From: JAEUIE01 sp035430005
GTDB taxonomy: Bacteria; Planctomycetota; Planctomycetia; Gemmatales; HRBIN36
Direction of reading: 5' to 3'
Length of the DNA: 64,000 nt
Assembly: GCA_035430005.1 (NCBI GenBank)
Contig: DAOMFV010000006.1
Coordinates: 1 to 64,000, forward strand
Shown: one piece after another, positions 54,909-62,599 of the stretch
Numbering within the stretch: position 1 is the stretch's first letter
Layout of the letters: the number at the start of each line of letters is the position of its first letter
Made by a program: the position numbers and the translations under genes
The notes under the pieces: generated by a model
What the model was told of the DNA's origin: nothing
Database searches by the model: none
The model's input: the letters and a program-made list of their open reading frames with translations, nothing else

Positions 54909-55928
54909 ATGCAACTGGGAATGATCGGACTGGGACGAATGGGCGCGAACATGGTCAGGCGACTGATCAAGGCGGGGCATGATTGCGTGGTCTTCGACAT
55001 CTTCCCCAAAGCTGTTCAGGACATGGTGCAGGAGAAGGCCATCGGTTCGACCTCGATTGCCGACATGGTAAGCAAGATGCAGAAGCCCCGGGCACTGTGG
55101 CTGATGGTGCCGGCGGCTATCGTGGATAAGAGCATCGCTGAGATTCTGCCGCTCATGGAACCGGGCGACATCCTCATCGATGGCGGCAATTCCTACTACA
55201 TCGACGACATTCGCCGGGCCAGGGAATTGACAAAGAAGAACATTCACTACGTCGATGTCGGTACCAGCGGCGGCGTCTGGGGCCTGGAGAGGGGCTACTG
55301 CATGATGATCGGCGGCGAGAAGGAGGTCGTGACACATCTCGATCCGATCTTTAAGGCACTGGCACCGGGGATAGGAGACATCGATCGCACACCGGGGCGT
55401 GAAAAGATGACCGGAACCGCTGAGTCGGGTTACCTGCACTGCGGTCCCAATGGGGCAGGGCACTTCGTCAAGATGGTTCACAACGGCATCGAGTATGGCC
55501 TGATGGCTGCCTACGCTGAAGGCTTCAACATCATGCAGCATGCCAACATCGGGAAGTCAACGCATGCGGTAGATGCTGAAACAACTCCGTTGCGTGATCC
55601 TGAGCACTATCAGTATGATCTGAACCTGCCCGACATCGCCGAGGTATGGCGACGGGGCAGTGTCGTTGCTTCCTGGCTGCTCGATCTGTCAGCTATCGCC
55701 CTTCTCAAGGATCCGACGCTGTCCAAGTTCTCCGGTCGAGTCTCCGATTCGGGTGAAGGCCGCTGGACGATCAAGGCGGCGATTGACGAAGCAGTGCCAG
55801 CCCCCGTGTTGACCACTGCTCTTTATGAACGCTTCAGTTCCCGTGGCGAAGCAGCCTTTGCTGACAAGCTGCTCTCGGCGATGCGCTTCGAGTTCGGCGG
55901 GCATCACGAGAAGGCCGAAGGAAAATAG
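54909..55928 (+). CDS. gnd: 6-phosphogluconate dehydrogenase, decarboxylating (short form)
   Basis: The 339-residue enzyme oxidises 6-phosphogluconate to ribulose-5-phosphate and CO2. It shows GMIGLGRMGANMVRRL near residue 4 for nucleotide binding, DGGNSYYIDDIRRA near 96, VDVGTSGGVWGLERG near 116 and HFVKMVHNGIEYGLM near 187 with the catalytic Lys. It is of the short, NAD-type (YqeC-like) class, lacking the long C-terminal helical domain of the classic enzyme. ATG 54909 with GGGAG upstream is preferred; the open frame back to 54720 runs into the insertion sequence. pgi and gnd lie on either side of that element. Confidence 0.95.
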   Translation: MQLGMIGLGRMGANMVRRLIKAGHDCVVFDIFPKAVQDMVQEKAIGSTSIADMVSKMQKPRALWLMVPAAIVDKSIAEILPLMEPGDILIDGGNSYYIDDIRRARELTKKNIHYVDVGTSGGVWGLERGYCMMIGGEKEVVTHLDPIFKALAPGIGDIDRTPGREKMTGTAESGYLHCGPNGAGHFVKMVHNGIEYGLMAAYAEGFNIMQHANIGKSTHAVDAETTPLRDPEHYQYDLNLPDIAEVWRRGSVVASWLLDLSAIALLKDPTLSKFSGRVSDSGEGRWTIKAAIDEAVPAPVLTTALYERFSSRGEAAFADKLLSAMRFEFGGHHEKAEGK

Positions 55929-56016
55929 ACGTTTCCACTGAACTTTCATGCAAGCTGCATCACAATCGATGCAGCTTGTCGTAGAATGCTTGTTTGTCAA
56001 AAGGGTTCGACGACCG

Positions 56017-57804
56017 ATGGGTGTTCTGTTTCAAATCACGCAAGCTTACAAGAGTTATGGCGACCAGGTCCTCCTCGAAGATGCTGAAGCCACGATCAAC
56101 GACAACACCAAGGTCGGGTTCATAGGTAAGAACGGAGCCGGCAAAAGTACGCTGCTCCGCGTCCTCCTCGGCGAAGAGGAACTCGACCGTGGCGAGGTCA
56201 TCCGCAGTTCGAGCCTGAGGCTCGGCTACCTGAGACAGCACGATCCTTTCCTGCCCGATGAGTCGGCACTCGACTTCCTGATGCGCGACAGCAACCAACC
56301 CGACTGGAAGTGCGGCGAAGTGGCGGGCGAGTTCGAGCTTAAGGGCAGTTACCTGCACGGCCCCATCTCCAAGCTCTCTGGCGGCTGGCAGACCCGTGTC
56401 AAACTGGCGGCACTGCTCCTGCACGAACCCAATCTGTTGATGCTGGATGAACCGACGAACTTTCTTGATGTTCGCACTCAGATTCTGCTTGAGCATTTCC
56501 TTAAAAACCATCGTTCAGCCTGTCTCATCGTTTCGCATGACCGGGCCTTTCTGAACGCCACCTGTACCCACACACTCGATCTTTCCCGAGGCAAGCTGAC
56601 GGTGTTCCCCGGCAAGGTCGATGCGTTCCTCGAGTTCCAAAAGGAAAAGCGGGAGCACGACATGCGCTCCAATGAAGCGATCATGTCGAAACGTCGGCAT
56701 CTGGAGGAGTTCATCGCTAAGAACAAGGCGCGGGCTGCCACCGCCACCCTGGCACGTTCCAAGAGCAAGCAGTTGGAACGATTGGAACTGACTGAGATCG
56801 AGGGAGCGGAAGCCACCGCCAATATCCGTGCCCCGAAAGTGGAGCCCCGCAAGGGCAATGCCGTCCGGTGTCGAGACCTTGCCATCGGCTATCCGGATCG
56901 ACAAGTCGCCTCAGACATTCAGCTTGAGATCGAGCATGGTTCACGCGCAGCCATCGTGGGGGATAACGGCCAGGGCAAGACGACCTTTCTACGCACGATC
57001 GTCGATTCACTGGCACCCCTTGGTGGGGAAGTGAAGTGGGGGCATGGCTGTCAGATCGGCGTCTACGCTCAGCATGTCTATACCAGTTTGCCGGAGAACC
57101 GGACGGTTCTGGATTACCTGCACTCACAGGCAGCGCCGGGGAAGAAGGATCAGGAGATTCTCGATCTGGCTGGAGCACTGCTCTTCAAGGGTGCCGCAGT
57201 CAACAAACGCATCCCCGTTCTCTCCGGTGGCGAGCGTGCTCGACTCTGCCTGGCAGGTTTATTGTTAAGCAAGCACAACGTGTTGATTCTTGACGAACCG
57301 GGTAATCACCTGGATGTAGATACTGTGGAGGCCTTGGCTGAGGCTCTCGTTGCCTACGAAGGCACGGTCATCTTCACCAGCCACGATCGCCACTTCATGA
57401 AACGTGTCGCCAGTTGCATCATCGAGGTGCGGGATGGCAGGGTGGTGAACCACAGCGGGCACTATGATGTATATCTCGACAGGGTGAACAAGGAAATCGA
57501 AGCCGGTGAACGGGAACTGGCCAGCCTTCGTGCCACGCTTCCCAGCGAAGTCAAGAACGCGACATATCAGCCATCCAGTGACGGGCCACGCACCGAGAAG
57601 GTGATTCGCAAAGAGATGAAGGCGGAAGAGCGGAGTATTGCTCAACTGGATGAGCAAAAGAAGACACTGACGGCGCAGTTTGAATCGACAGACGATGCTG
57701 ACGAAGCGATTCGACTGGAGAGCGAAATTGCATCGGTGACCGCGCAGTTAAGCGATGCGGAGAATCGATGGAGCGAGTTGTTTGCGGAGGTGGAGGCGAT
57801 TTAG
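56017..57804 (+). CDS. ABC-F family ATPase
   Basis: The 595-residue protein has two ABC domains in one chain: Walker A GKNGAGKST near residue 36 and GDNGQGKTT near 322; signatures KLSGGWQTRVKLAALL near 130 and LSGGERARLCLAGLL near 410; Walker B LLMLDEPTNFLD near 150 and VLILDEPGNHLD near 430. No membrane segments, and a helical linker with KNKARAATATLARSKSKQLERL between the domains plus a coiled-coil tail. These are features of ABC-F translation factors (Uup/EttA-like). The ATG at 56017 is used; earlier frame starts lie in a non-conserved stretch. Confidence 0.94.
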   Translation: MGVLFQITQAYKSYGDQVLLEDAEATINDNTKVGFIGKNGAGKSTLLRVLLGEEELDRGEVIRSSSLRLGYLRQHDPFLPDESALDFLMRDSNQPDWKCGEVAGEFELKGSYLHGPISKLSGGWQTRVKLAALLLHEPNLLMLDEPTNFLDVRTQILLEHFLKNHRSACLIVSHDRAFLNATCTHTLDLSRGKLTVFPGKVDAFLEFQKEKREHDMRSNEAIMSKRRHLEEFIAKNKARAATATLARSKSKQLERLELTEIEGAEATANIRAPKVEPRKGNAVRCRDLAIGYPDRQVASDIQLEIEHGSRAAIVGDNGQGKTTFLRTIVDSLAPLGGEVKWGHGCQIGVYAQHVYTSLPENRTVLDYLHSQAAPGKKDQEILDLAGALLFKGAAVNKRIPVLSGGERARLCLAGLLLSKHNVLILDEPGNHLDVDTVEALAEALVAYEGTVIFTSHDRHFMKRVASCIIEVRDGRVVNHSGHYDVYLDRVNKEIEAGERELASLRATLPSEVKNATYQPSSDGPRTEKVIRKEMKAEERSIAQLDEQKKTLTAQFESTDDADEAIRLESEIASVTAQLSDAENRWSELFAEVEAI

Positions 57805-57812
57805 GGCGAGTG

Positions 57813-57850
57813 CTTCGTGATGATGTTTTGTCACCACTGTCATCACGAAG
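57813..57850. terminator. Inverted repeat at a convergence point
   Basis: CTTCGTGATGA (57813-57823) pairs perfectly with TCATCACGAAG (57840-57850) around 16 nt. It lies between the ABC-F gene and the convergent anti-sigma gene. A 12-mer of this stem (GTGCTTCGTGAT) also occurs in reverse at 44477-44488, so it may be a repeat rather than a simple terminator. No T-run. Confidence 0.45.
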
Positions 57851-57888
57851 GAGCGTGACGACTACACACCAGAGTGTGATGGCAACTC

Positions 57889-58554
57889 TTACATCACTTT
57901 ACGTTTAACGTTGTCGACCCATTTCTTGACTTCGGGTTCATCGATCAGGGCTTTGACCCGGTTCATCGTATTTCGAGCAGGGGTTTCGAATGGCTCAAGG
58001 ACACCTTGCAGGCTGCTTCCGACTGTTCGCAGGGCTGGCATGCTGACAGCCAGTGGATCATTGACATCCTGCAAGTCCCACTCGGTAATGGTTCTGGGCA
58101 GCGAGAAGTTGGGTGCGTGCAATTGGGAAACACGAACTTGAAACTCGTCCAATTCCTGACTGATTTCATCAAGCAACTTGCGGCCCTTTTCCTCGACCGG
58201 TATTTTGCTCCTCCCAGCACTGGCAGATTGATGAGGCTGAGTCAGCGTGAGCCAAACCATGCCGGCCACGAATAGTGAAGCGGCAATGGCAAACAGGCTG
58301 GAAGCACGAATCCATCGCATCCGGCGTTGTTCACGAGAATAGCGAGCCAGCACCTGTTTGCTGAAATCGGCAGGTAGCTCAAAAGTCGGTGACTTGGCAG
58401 TGGGTTGCATGTGGAACAGCGCCTGCCAGCTTTGACAGGCCTGACATTCAACCAGGTGGGCTTGCAGGTCGGCAGTCATTGGGCCGGCCGAGCGACTATC
58501 GAGAAGTTCGTTCAGTTGTGTGTGAGCCGTTTGACAGTTCATGGGCTTAGTCAT
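57889..58554 (-). CDS. Membrane anti-sigma factor with zinc-finger motif
   Basis: The 221-residue protein has an N-terminal zinc-binding anti-sigma domain: CQTAHTQLNELLDSRSAG near residue 6 and HLVECQACQSWQALF near 32, with the His/Cys-x2-Cys pattern. One membrane helix follows (about 97-117), then a periplasmic region of about 100 residues with helix-forming repeats. It should hold the sigma factor next door in an inactive state. The ATG at 58554 overlaps the sigma gene stop (ATGACTAA), giving translational coupling; another ATG 12 nt on is possible. Confidence 0.9.
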   Translation of the reverse strand: MTKPMNCQTAHTQLNELLDSRSAGPMTADLQAHLVECQACQSWQALFHMQPTAKSPTFELPADFSKQVLARYSREQRRMRWIRASSLFAIAASLFVAGMVWLTLTQPHQSASAGRSKIPVEEKGRKLLDEISQELDEFQVRVSQLHAPNFSLPRTITEWDLQDVNDPLAVSMPALRTVGSSLQGVLEPFETPARNTMNRVKALIDEPEVKKWVDNVKRKVM

Positions 58555-59191
58555 GGGGTGGGATGCTCCCCGAATAGACGACTCCACGTTCGCGCAGCCG
58601 CTGTACGACAGCCAGCCGGGCACGATGGAGCCAGGTTTTGATGGTTCCGACGGGCTTACGCATCATGCTGCCAATTGTCTCGTAGGGTATTTCCTCAGTG
58701 TGAAAGAGAATGAAGACCTCTCGGTACTCCGTTCGCAGTTCATCCACCGCGGCATTGATCTCCTGTTGCAGGTCAGTGGAACGCTCAGCGGTCACTTCCC
58801 GACCAGGGTTGCAATCGAGAAGCGGGCTTAAGCTGGGCCGTCTTGCCCGTTTCGCCAGTGCTGTCCGGCAGCGATTAATGGCAATGCTCAAAATCCAGGG
58901 CTTGAGTGGCCGCTCCTGATCCCACGTATGCAGGCTCCGGAAGACCCGAATGAACGATTCCTGAGCTAAATCCTCCGCTTCGTGAGGGTCGGACATCAGT
59001 CGGCAGCAAACCCGGTAAACATCCTGTTGAAAACGTTCAATCATGTCTTTGAGGGCCATGGGATCGTTGGCCCGGCAAGCTTGCACGAGCAAGCGTTCAT
59101 TGCGCAAATGTCTCGCTTCCTCCATAGGCTGCTCAACAGAATTCCTCTGTTTTGCGGGCCGAGGGCACGATTTCCGTTCGTGGCGCGACAT
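58547..59191 (-). CDS. ECF sigma factor (RpoE-like)
   Basis: A 214-residue (from this start) sigma-70 factor. Region 2 is ALKDMIERFQQDVYRVCCRLMSDPHEAEDLAQESFIRVFRSLHTWD (about 47-90), and region 4 is ELRTEYREVFILFHTEEIPYETIGSMMRKPVGTIKTWLHRARL (about 150-192). Its partner is the anti-sigma factor that overlaps it. ATG at 59191 has AGGTGAGC nearby, while 59248 is the longest possible start with a poor RBS. The gene is divergent from the FHA-GAF-SpoIIE protein, and a plus-strand promoter-like motif lies in the gap. Confidence 0.93.
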   Translation of the reverse strand: MSRHERKSCPRPAKQRNSVEQPMEEARHLRNERLLVQACRANDPMALKDMIERFQQDVYRVCCRLMSDPHEAEDLAQESFIRVFRSLHTWDQERPLKPWILSIAINRCRTALAKRARRPSLSPLLDCNPGREVTAERSTDLQQEINAAVDELRTEYREVFILFHTEEIPYETIGSMMRKPVGTIKTWLHRARLAVVQRLRERGVVYSGSIPPHD

Positions 59192-59264
59192 GCTCACCTG
59201 CATCTCCCTAGATACCCGATTCATCGACGAAAGTTTCAACTCAATCATAATTCAAAGGAAACGC

Positions 59265-59293
59265 TTGAGTCTAGTTTTTATTCACCTTAGAAT
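59265..59293 (+). promoter_or_regulatory. Sigma-70-type promoter before the FHA-GAF phosphatase
   Basis: TTGAGT at 59265-59270, then exactly 17 nt, then TAGAAT at 59288-59293. The position gives an untranslated leader of about 40 nt before the ATG at 59339. The match to TTGACA/TATAAT is four of six in each box, so this is a reasonable but unproven promoter. Confidence 0.4.
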
Positions 59294-59338
59294 CACCAGT
59301 ATTGCCGGATCATGTACTCGTCAGCACTGATGTGAACC

Positions 59339-60976
59339 ATGCCCTTTTTAGTTGTCGTGAAAGGCCCCACCGTCGGGCAGCGTTTTGAACTGAAAAAGGG
59401 GACCAATGTCATTGGTCGTAACCCCGAGTGCGATATCGTTCTAAGTGTCAGTGCAGTCAGCAGGGAACATGCCAAGATTATCTGGCGGAATAATCGCTTC
59501 TTTCTGGAAGACTTAAAGAGCCGCAACCTGACCATTCTTAATGAGATCAAGGTCGAGGCTGATAAGCCGATGCCGCTGGGTCCGGGTGATAAGGTCAAAA
59601 TATGTGATTTTCTGTGCGAATATGTCGACGAGAACATACCCGTCGTGCAGAAATCTGAAGAAGAAGAATCTGGCACCGTTGTCTCTTCGGTGCAGGCGGG
59701 ACCCGGTTCGGTTAACGTGTTGGCAGCACAACCTGCTGAGCGACTCCGCTTACTGCTGGAAGTAACCAACAGTTTGTCCCGTACCGTCGAAGTCGTTGCT
59801 CTATTACCGAGAATCCTTGAAGGACTTTTTCAGGTATTCCGTCAGGCGGATCGCGGCTTCTTCATCGTTCAGGATGCGGGCGGCCAATTCGTTCCCAAGG
59901 CGATCAAGACCCGCCGAGAGAAGGATGAGTCCTCGGCGCGCTTCAGCAAGACCATTCTGAAGAAGTGCATGGATAATGCTGAAGCACTGCTCATCGAAGA
60001 TGCCGCCCAGAATGAACAATTTCAATTGGCTGCCAGTATCTCCGATTTCAAGATTCGTTCCATCATGGCAGCACCGCTGATTTCTTCGGATGGTGAAGTC
60101 TTTGGCATCATTCAGGTCGATACACAGGATCGCAACCGCAAATTCACTCAGGACGACCTTCAATTGCTGATGGCAGTCGCCAATCAGGCAGCGGTGGCGC
60201 TCGATAACGTAAAACTACACGAAAACCTCAACCTGCGACAAAAGATGGCGCGTGAGATCGAACTCGCTGTCGAGGTGCAAAAGTGCTTCCTTCCCAACTG
60301 TGTGCCCCAGGAAGCCGGTTACGATTTCTTTGCCCACTACAAAGCTGCCCGTGAAGTCGGAGGCGATTTCTATGGCTTCCTGAAGATGAGCGAAGGACGC
60401 TTGGCGCTTTCAGTGGGAGACGTTGCCGGCAAAGGGGTGCCGGCTGCCCTGCTCATGGCTCGTGTCAGCGGCGATGTCAACCTGGCTGTGCTCTCCGAGC
60501 CTGATGCTGCCCATGCCGTGATGCGGTTAAATCACCTCTTCCATCAAGCAGGTATCTCAGACCGTTTCGTGGCCTTCCTGCTGTGTATCCTTGACCCGGC
60601 CACCGGCGTAGTGACTCTGGTGAATGGGGGGCAGGTGCCACCTCTGCTGCGACGTGCCGATGGCGCCGTGGAAGAATATGCCGCAGATGATAAGAATGGC
60701 CTGCCACTGGGAGTCATGGAGGATTTTTCCTATGAAGCGGTAAAGGTCACCCTCAATCCGGGTGACTGCCTGCTGATGTGTACCGACGGTATCACCGATG
60801 CCAACAGTCAAAAAAACGAGCAGTTCGGCAAGGAGCGATTGCTATCCGCAATGAAACTGGCCAACAAGGATGCCCCGGCTCTGGGACAAGCGGTGCTTCG
60901 ATCCGTCGAACAGTTTGCCACCGCGCCGGAGCAGTTTGACGATATGACACTCGTCTGTTTAAGTAGACGAGCTTGA
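59339..60976 (+). CDS. FHA-GAF-SpoIIE (PP2C-like) phosphatase
   Basis: A 545-residue signalling protein. An FHA domain (about 5-95; VKGPTVGQRFELKKGTNVIGRNPECDIVLS, VSREHAKI) binds phosphothreonine. A GAF domain (about 145-300; RQADRGFFIVQD, IMAAPLISSDGEVFGIIQVDTQDRNRKF) senses a ligand. A SpoIIE/RsbU-like PP2C phosphatase (about 325-540) has the metal residues in EVGGDFYGF near 340, LSVGDVAGKGVPAALLMARV near 358 and the terminal FDDMTLVCL. No membrane segment. It may read kinase signals and reset a sigma/anti-sigma module; it is next to the ECF pair. Confidence 0.93.
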   Translation: MPFLVVVKGPTVGQRFELKKGTNVIGRNPECDIVLSVSAVSREHAKIIWRNNRFFLEDLKSRNLTILNEIKVEADKPMPLGPGDKVKICDFLCEYVDENIPVVQKSEEEESGTVVSSVQAGPGSVNVLAAQPAERLRLLLEVTNSLSRTVEVVALLPRILEGLFQVFRQADRGFFIVQDAGGQFVPKAIKTRREKDESSARFSKTILKKCMDNAEALLIEDAAQNEQFQLAASISDFKIRSIMAAPLISSDGEVFGIIQVDTQDRNRKFTQDDLQLLMAVANQAAVALDNVKLHENLNLRQKMAREIELAVEVQKCFLPNCVPQEAGYDFFAHYKAAREVGGDFYGFLKMSEGRLALSVGDVAGKGVPAALLMARVSGDVNLAVLSEPDAAHAVMRLNHLFHQAGISDRFVAFLLCILDPATGVVTLVNGGQVPPLLRRADGAVEEYAADDKNGLPLGVMEDFSYEAVKVTLNPGDCLLMCTDGITDANSQKNEQFGKERLLSAMKLANKDAPALGQAVLRSVEQFATAPEQFDDMTLVCLSRRA

Positions 60977-61064
60977 TGTTGTGTAGCATAGTTACAGGAG
61001 TCAGGAGCCAGAATGAGACGCGAACTTAAGGCGCAGGCTTTCTGAAAAGAGACAGGAACGACGG

Positions 61065-61406
61065 ATGAGCATGGAATCTACACAAGTACGGACTCGGAAG
61101 GCGAAGCCGAAGGGGCAGTCGAAGGAGAAAATCTATCAACAGCCTCCCTATCACGTGATCTTGCTTAATGATGATGATCACACCTACGAATATGTCATCC
61201 GTATGTTGGGTGAGTTGTTCGGTCACCCCATGAGTAAGGCTTTCCTGATGGCTGAGGAAGTGGATAAGCGAGGCCAGGCGATTGTCGATACCACCACGAA
61301 GGAACGGGCTGAGCTGAAGCAGGAGCAGATTCACGCCTATGGGGCTGATCCTCTCTCGAAGAACTCCAAAGGTTCCATGTCGGCCATTATCGAGGCTGCG
61401 GAATAA
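61065..61406 (+). CDS. clpS: ATP-dependent Clp protease adaptor ClpS
   Basis: The 113-residue protein delivers N-degron substrates to ClpAP. It has the ClpS fold: YHVILLNDDDHTYEYVIRMLGELFGHPMSKAFLMAEEVDKRGQAIV (about 28-74), with the substrate-pocket residues N, D, D and the H/M pattern kept. The N-terminal extension is basic and disordered. AGGA stands before the ATG. The gene is shorter in its C-terminal tail than proteobacterial ClpS but within the normal range. It precedes rlmN by 41 nt. Confidence 0.95.
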   Translation: MSMESTQVRTRKAKPKGQSKEKIYQQPPYHVILLNDDDHTYEYVIRMLGELFGHPMSKAFLMAEEVDKRGQAIVDTTTKERAELKQEQIHAYGADPLSKNSKGSMSAIIEAAE

Positions 61407-61447
61407 GCGCAACGACAATCGTAGCTGAGTGCGTATAAAGATCGTTA

Positions 61448-62497
61448 ATGACTGTTACCTTCAAATCTTGCACGGCCGAGGGGTTAAGTACACAACTGGC
61501 CCACGTAGGTGTCGATCTGACCCTGGCCCGCCGGCTGCAGGCGGCAGTGGTGCGCAGCAATGGCCCGGTGCCAACTCATTTGGACCAGGTCTCCAGGTAT
61601 AAGCTGGAAGCGGTTCGACTGGCGACGAACATCCCGGTATTGAAGATCGTCGATAAACGCACTTCACCCACCGATGGCTTCACCAAGTATGTCTTTCATG
61701 GTGAGGATGACCAAGGTTTCGAGGCGGTTCGCATCCCCCTGGTACATCGTCCCGGCAAGGAGAAGTACATCATCTGCGTCAGCTCGCAGGTGGGATGCGC
61801 CATGGGCTGTACCTTCTGTGCTACAGGCCGCATGGGGTTCAAGCGAAACCTGCAGACGTGGGAGATGGTCGATCAGGTAATGCGGATCAAGGCCGAATCA
61901 GAGTACCCCATCGGCGGCGTGGTCTTCATGGGGATGGGCGAGCCGTTCTTGAACTATGACCGTGTGATCGCCGCAGCGGGGATCATGTGCGAACCAGTGG
62001 GATTAAGCATTTCAGCGAAGGCGATCACGATCTCTACGGTGGGTATCGTACCCATGATTCGGCGCTTTACTGCTGAAGGGCACCCGTATCGATTGATCGT
62101 GTCTCTAACGTCGGCAACGTCGGCCAAGCGGAAGCAGTTGTTCCCGGTGGAAGAATTGTTTCCCCTTGATGAATTGATCGCAGCAGTGCGTGAATATCAA
62201 GCGAGCAGGGGGGATCGAGCCACATTAGCGTGGACCATGCTGCGTGGGGTGAACACCAACAAAGAAGATGCTCAGCAGTTGGCTGACTTGGTTAAGGGAA
62301 TGCCCATCCGTCTCGATTTGATTGATGTCAATGATACGACGGGGAAGTTCGAGCCGCCGAACATGGAAGAGTTGTCGCAGTTTCGGGATCATCTGGATGA
62401 GTTCCTGGGCCAACCGGTCGTGAGACGTTACAGCGGCGGGGCCGATGTGCATGCGGCGTGCGGGATGCTGGCAGCGGTAACGGGAGCAACAGCTTAG
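61448..62497 (+). CDS. rlmN: 23S rRNA (adenine-2503-C2)-methyltransferase
   Basis: The 349-residue radical SAM enzyme methylates A2503 in the peptidyl transferase centre and can also act on tRNA. It has the CxxxCxxC motif in GCAMGCTFCATGRMGFKRNL near residue 118, the GG(V)VFMGMGEPFLNYD glycine/ligand motif near 155, and the catalytic C-terminal Cys in ADVHAACGMLAA near 338. N-terminal accessory domain present (about 1-90). The length and motifs fit a functional enzyme. It lies in a plus-strand run with clpS. Confidence 0.96.
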   Translation: MTVTFKSCTAEGLSTQLAHVGVDLTLARRLQAAVVRSNGPVPTHLDQVSRYKLEAVRLATNIPVLKIVDKRTSPTDGFTKYVFHGEDDQGFEAVRIPLVHRPGKEKYIICVSSQVGCAMGCTFCATGRMGFKRNLQTWEMVDQVMRIKAESEYPIGGVVFMGMGEPFLNYDRVIAAAGIMCEPVGLSISAKAITISTVGIVPMIRRFTAEGHPYRLIVSLTSATSAKRKQLFPVEELFPLDELIAAVREYQASRGDRATLAWTMLRGVNTNKEDAQQLADLVKGMPIRLDLIDVNDTTGKFEPPNMEELSQFRDHLDEFLGQPVVRRYSGGADVHAACGMLAAVTGATA

Positions 62498-62558
62498 CCA
62501 TGAGCGAATGATGAATGAGACTCTCTCTAATTAGACTGCATTAAGTTCAATAGACGGC

Positions 62559-62564
62559 TATAAT
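62559..62564 (+). promoter_or_regulatory. TATAAT -10 box before the efflux adaptor
   Basis: A perfect TATAAT is 36 nt upstream of the ATG at 62600. No good -35 box is present at 16-18 nt spacing (TGCATT at 62537-62542 is the nearest). Confidence 0.3.
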
Positions 62565-62599
62565 ACAAGCATCTCACCTGCTGTTCTGTAGAGCTTTCC

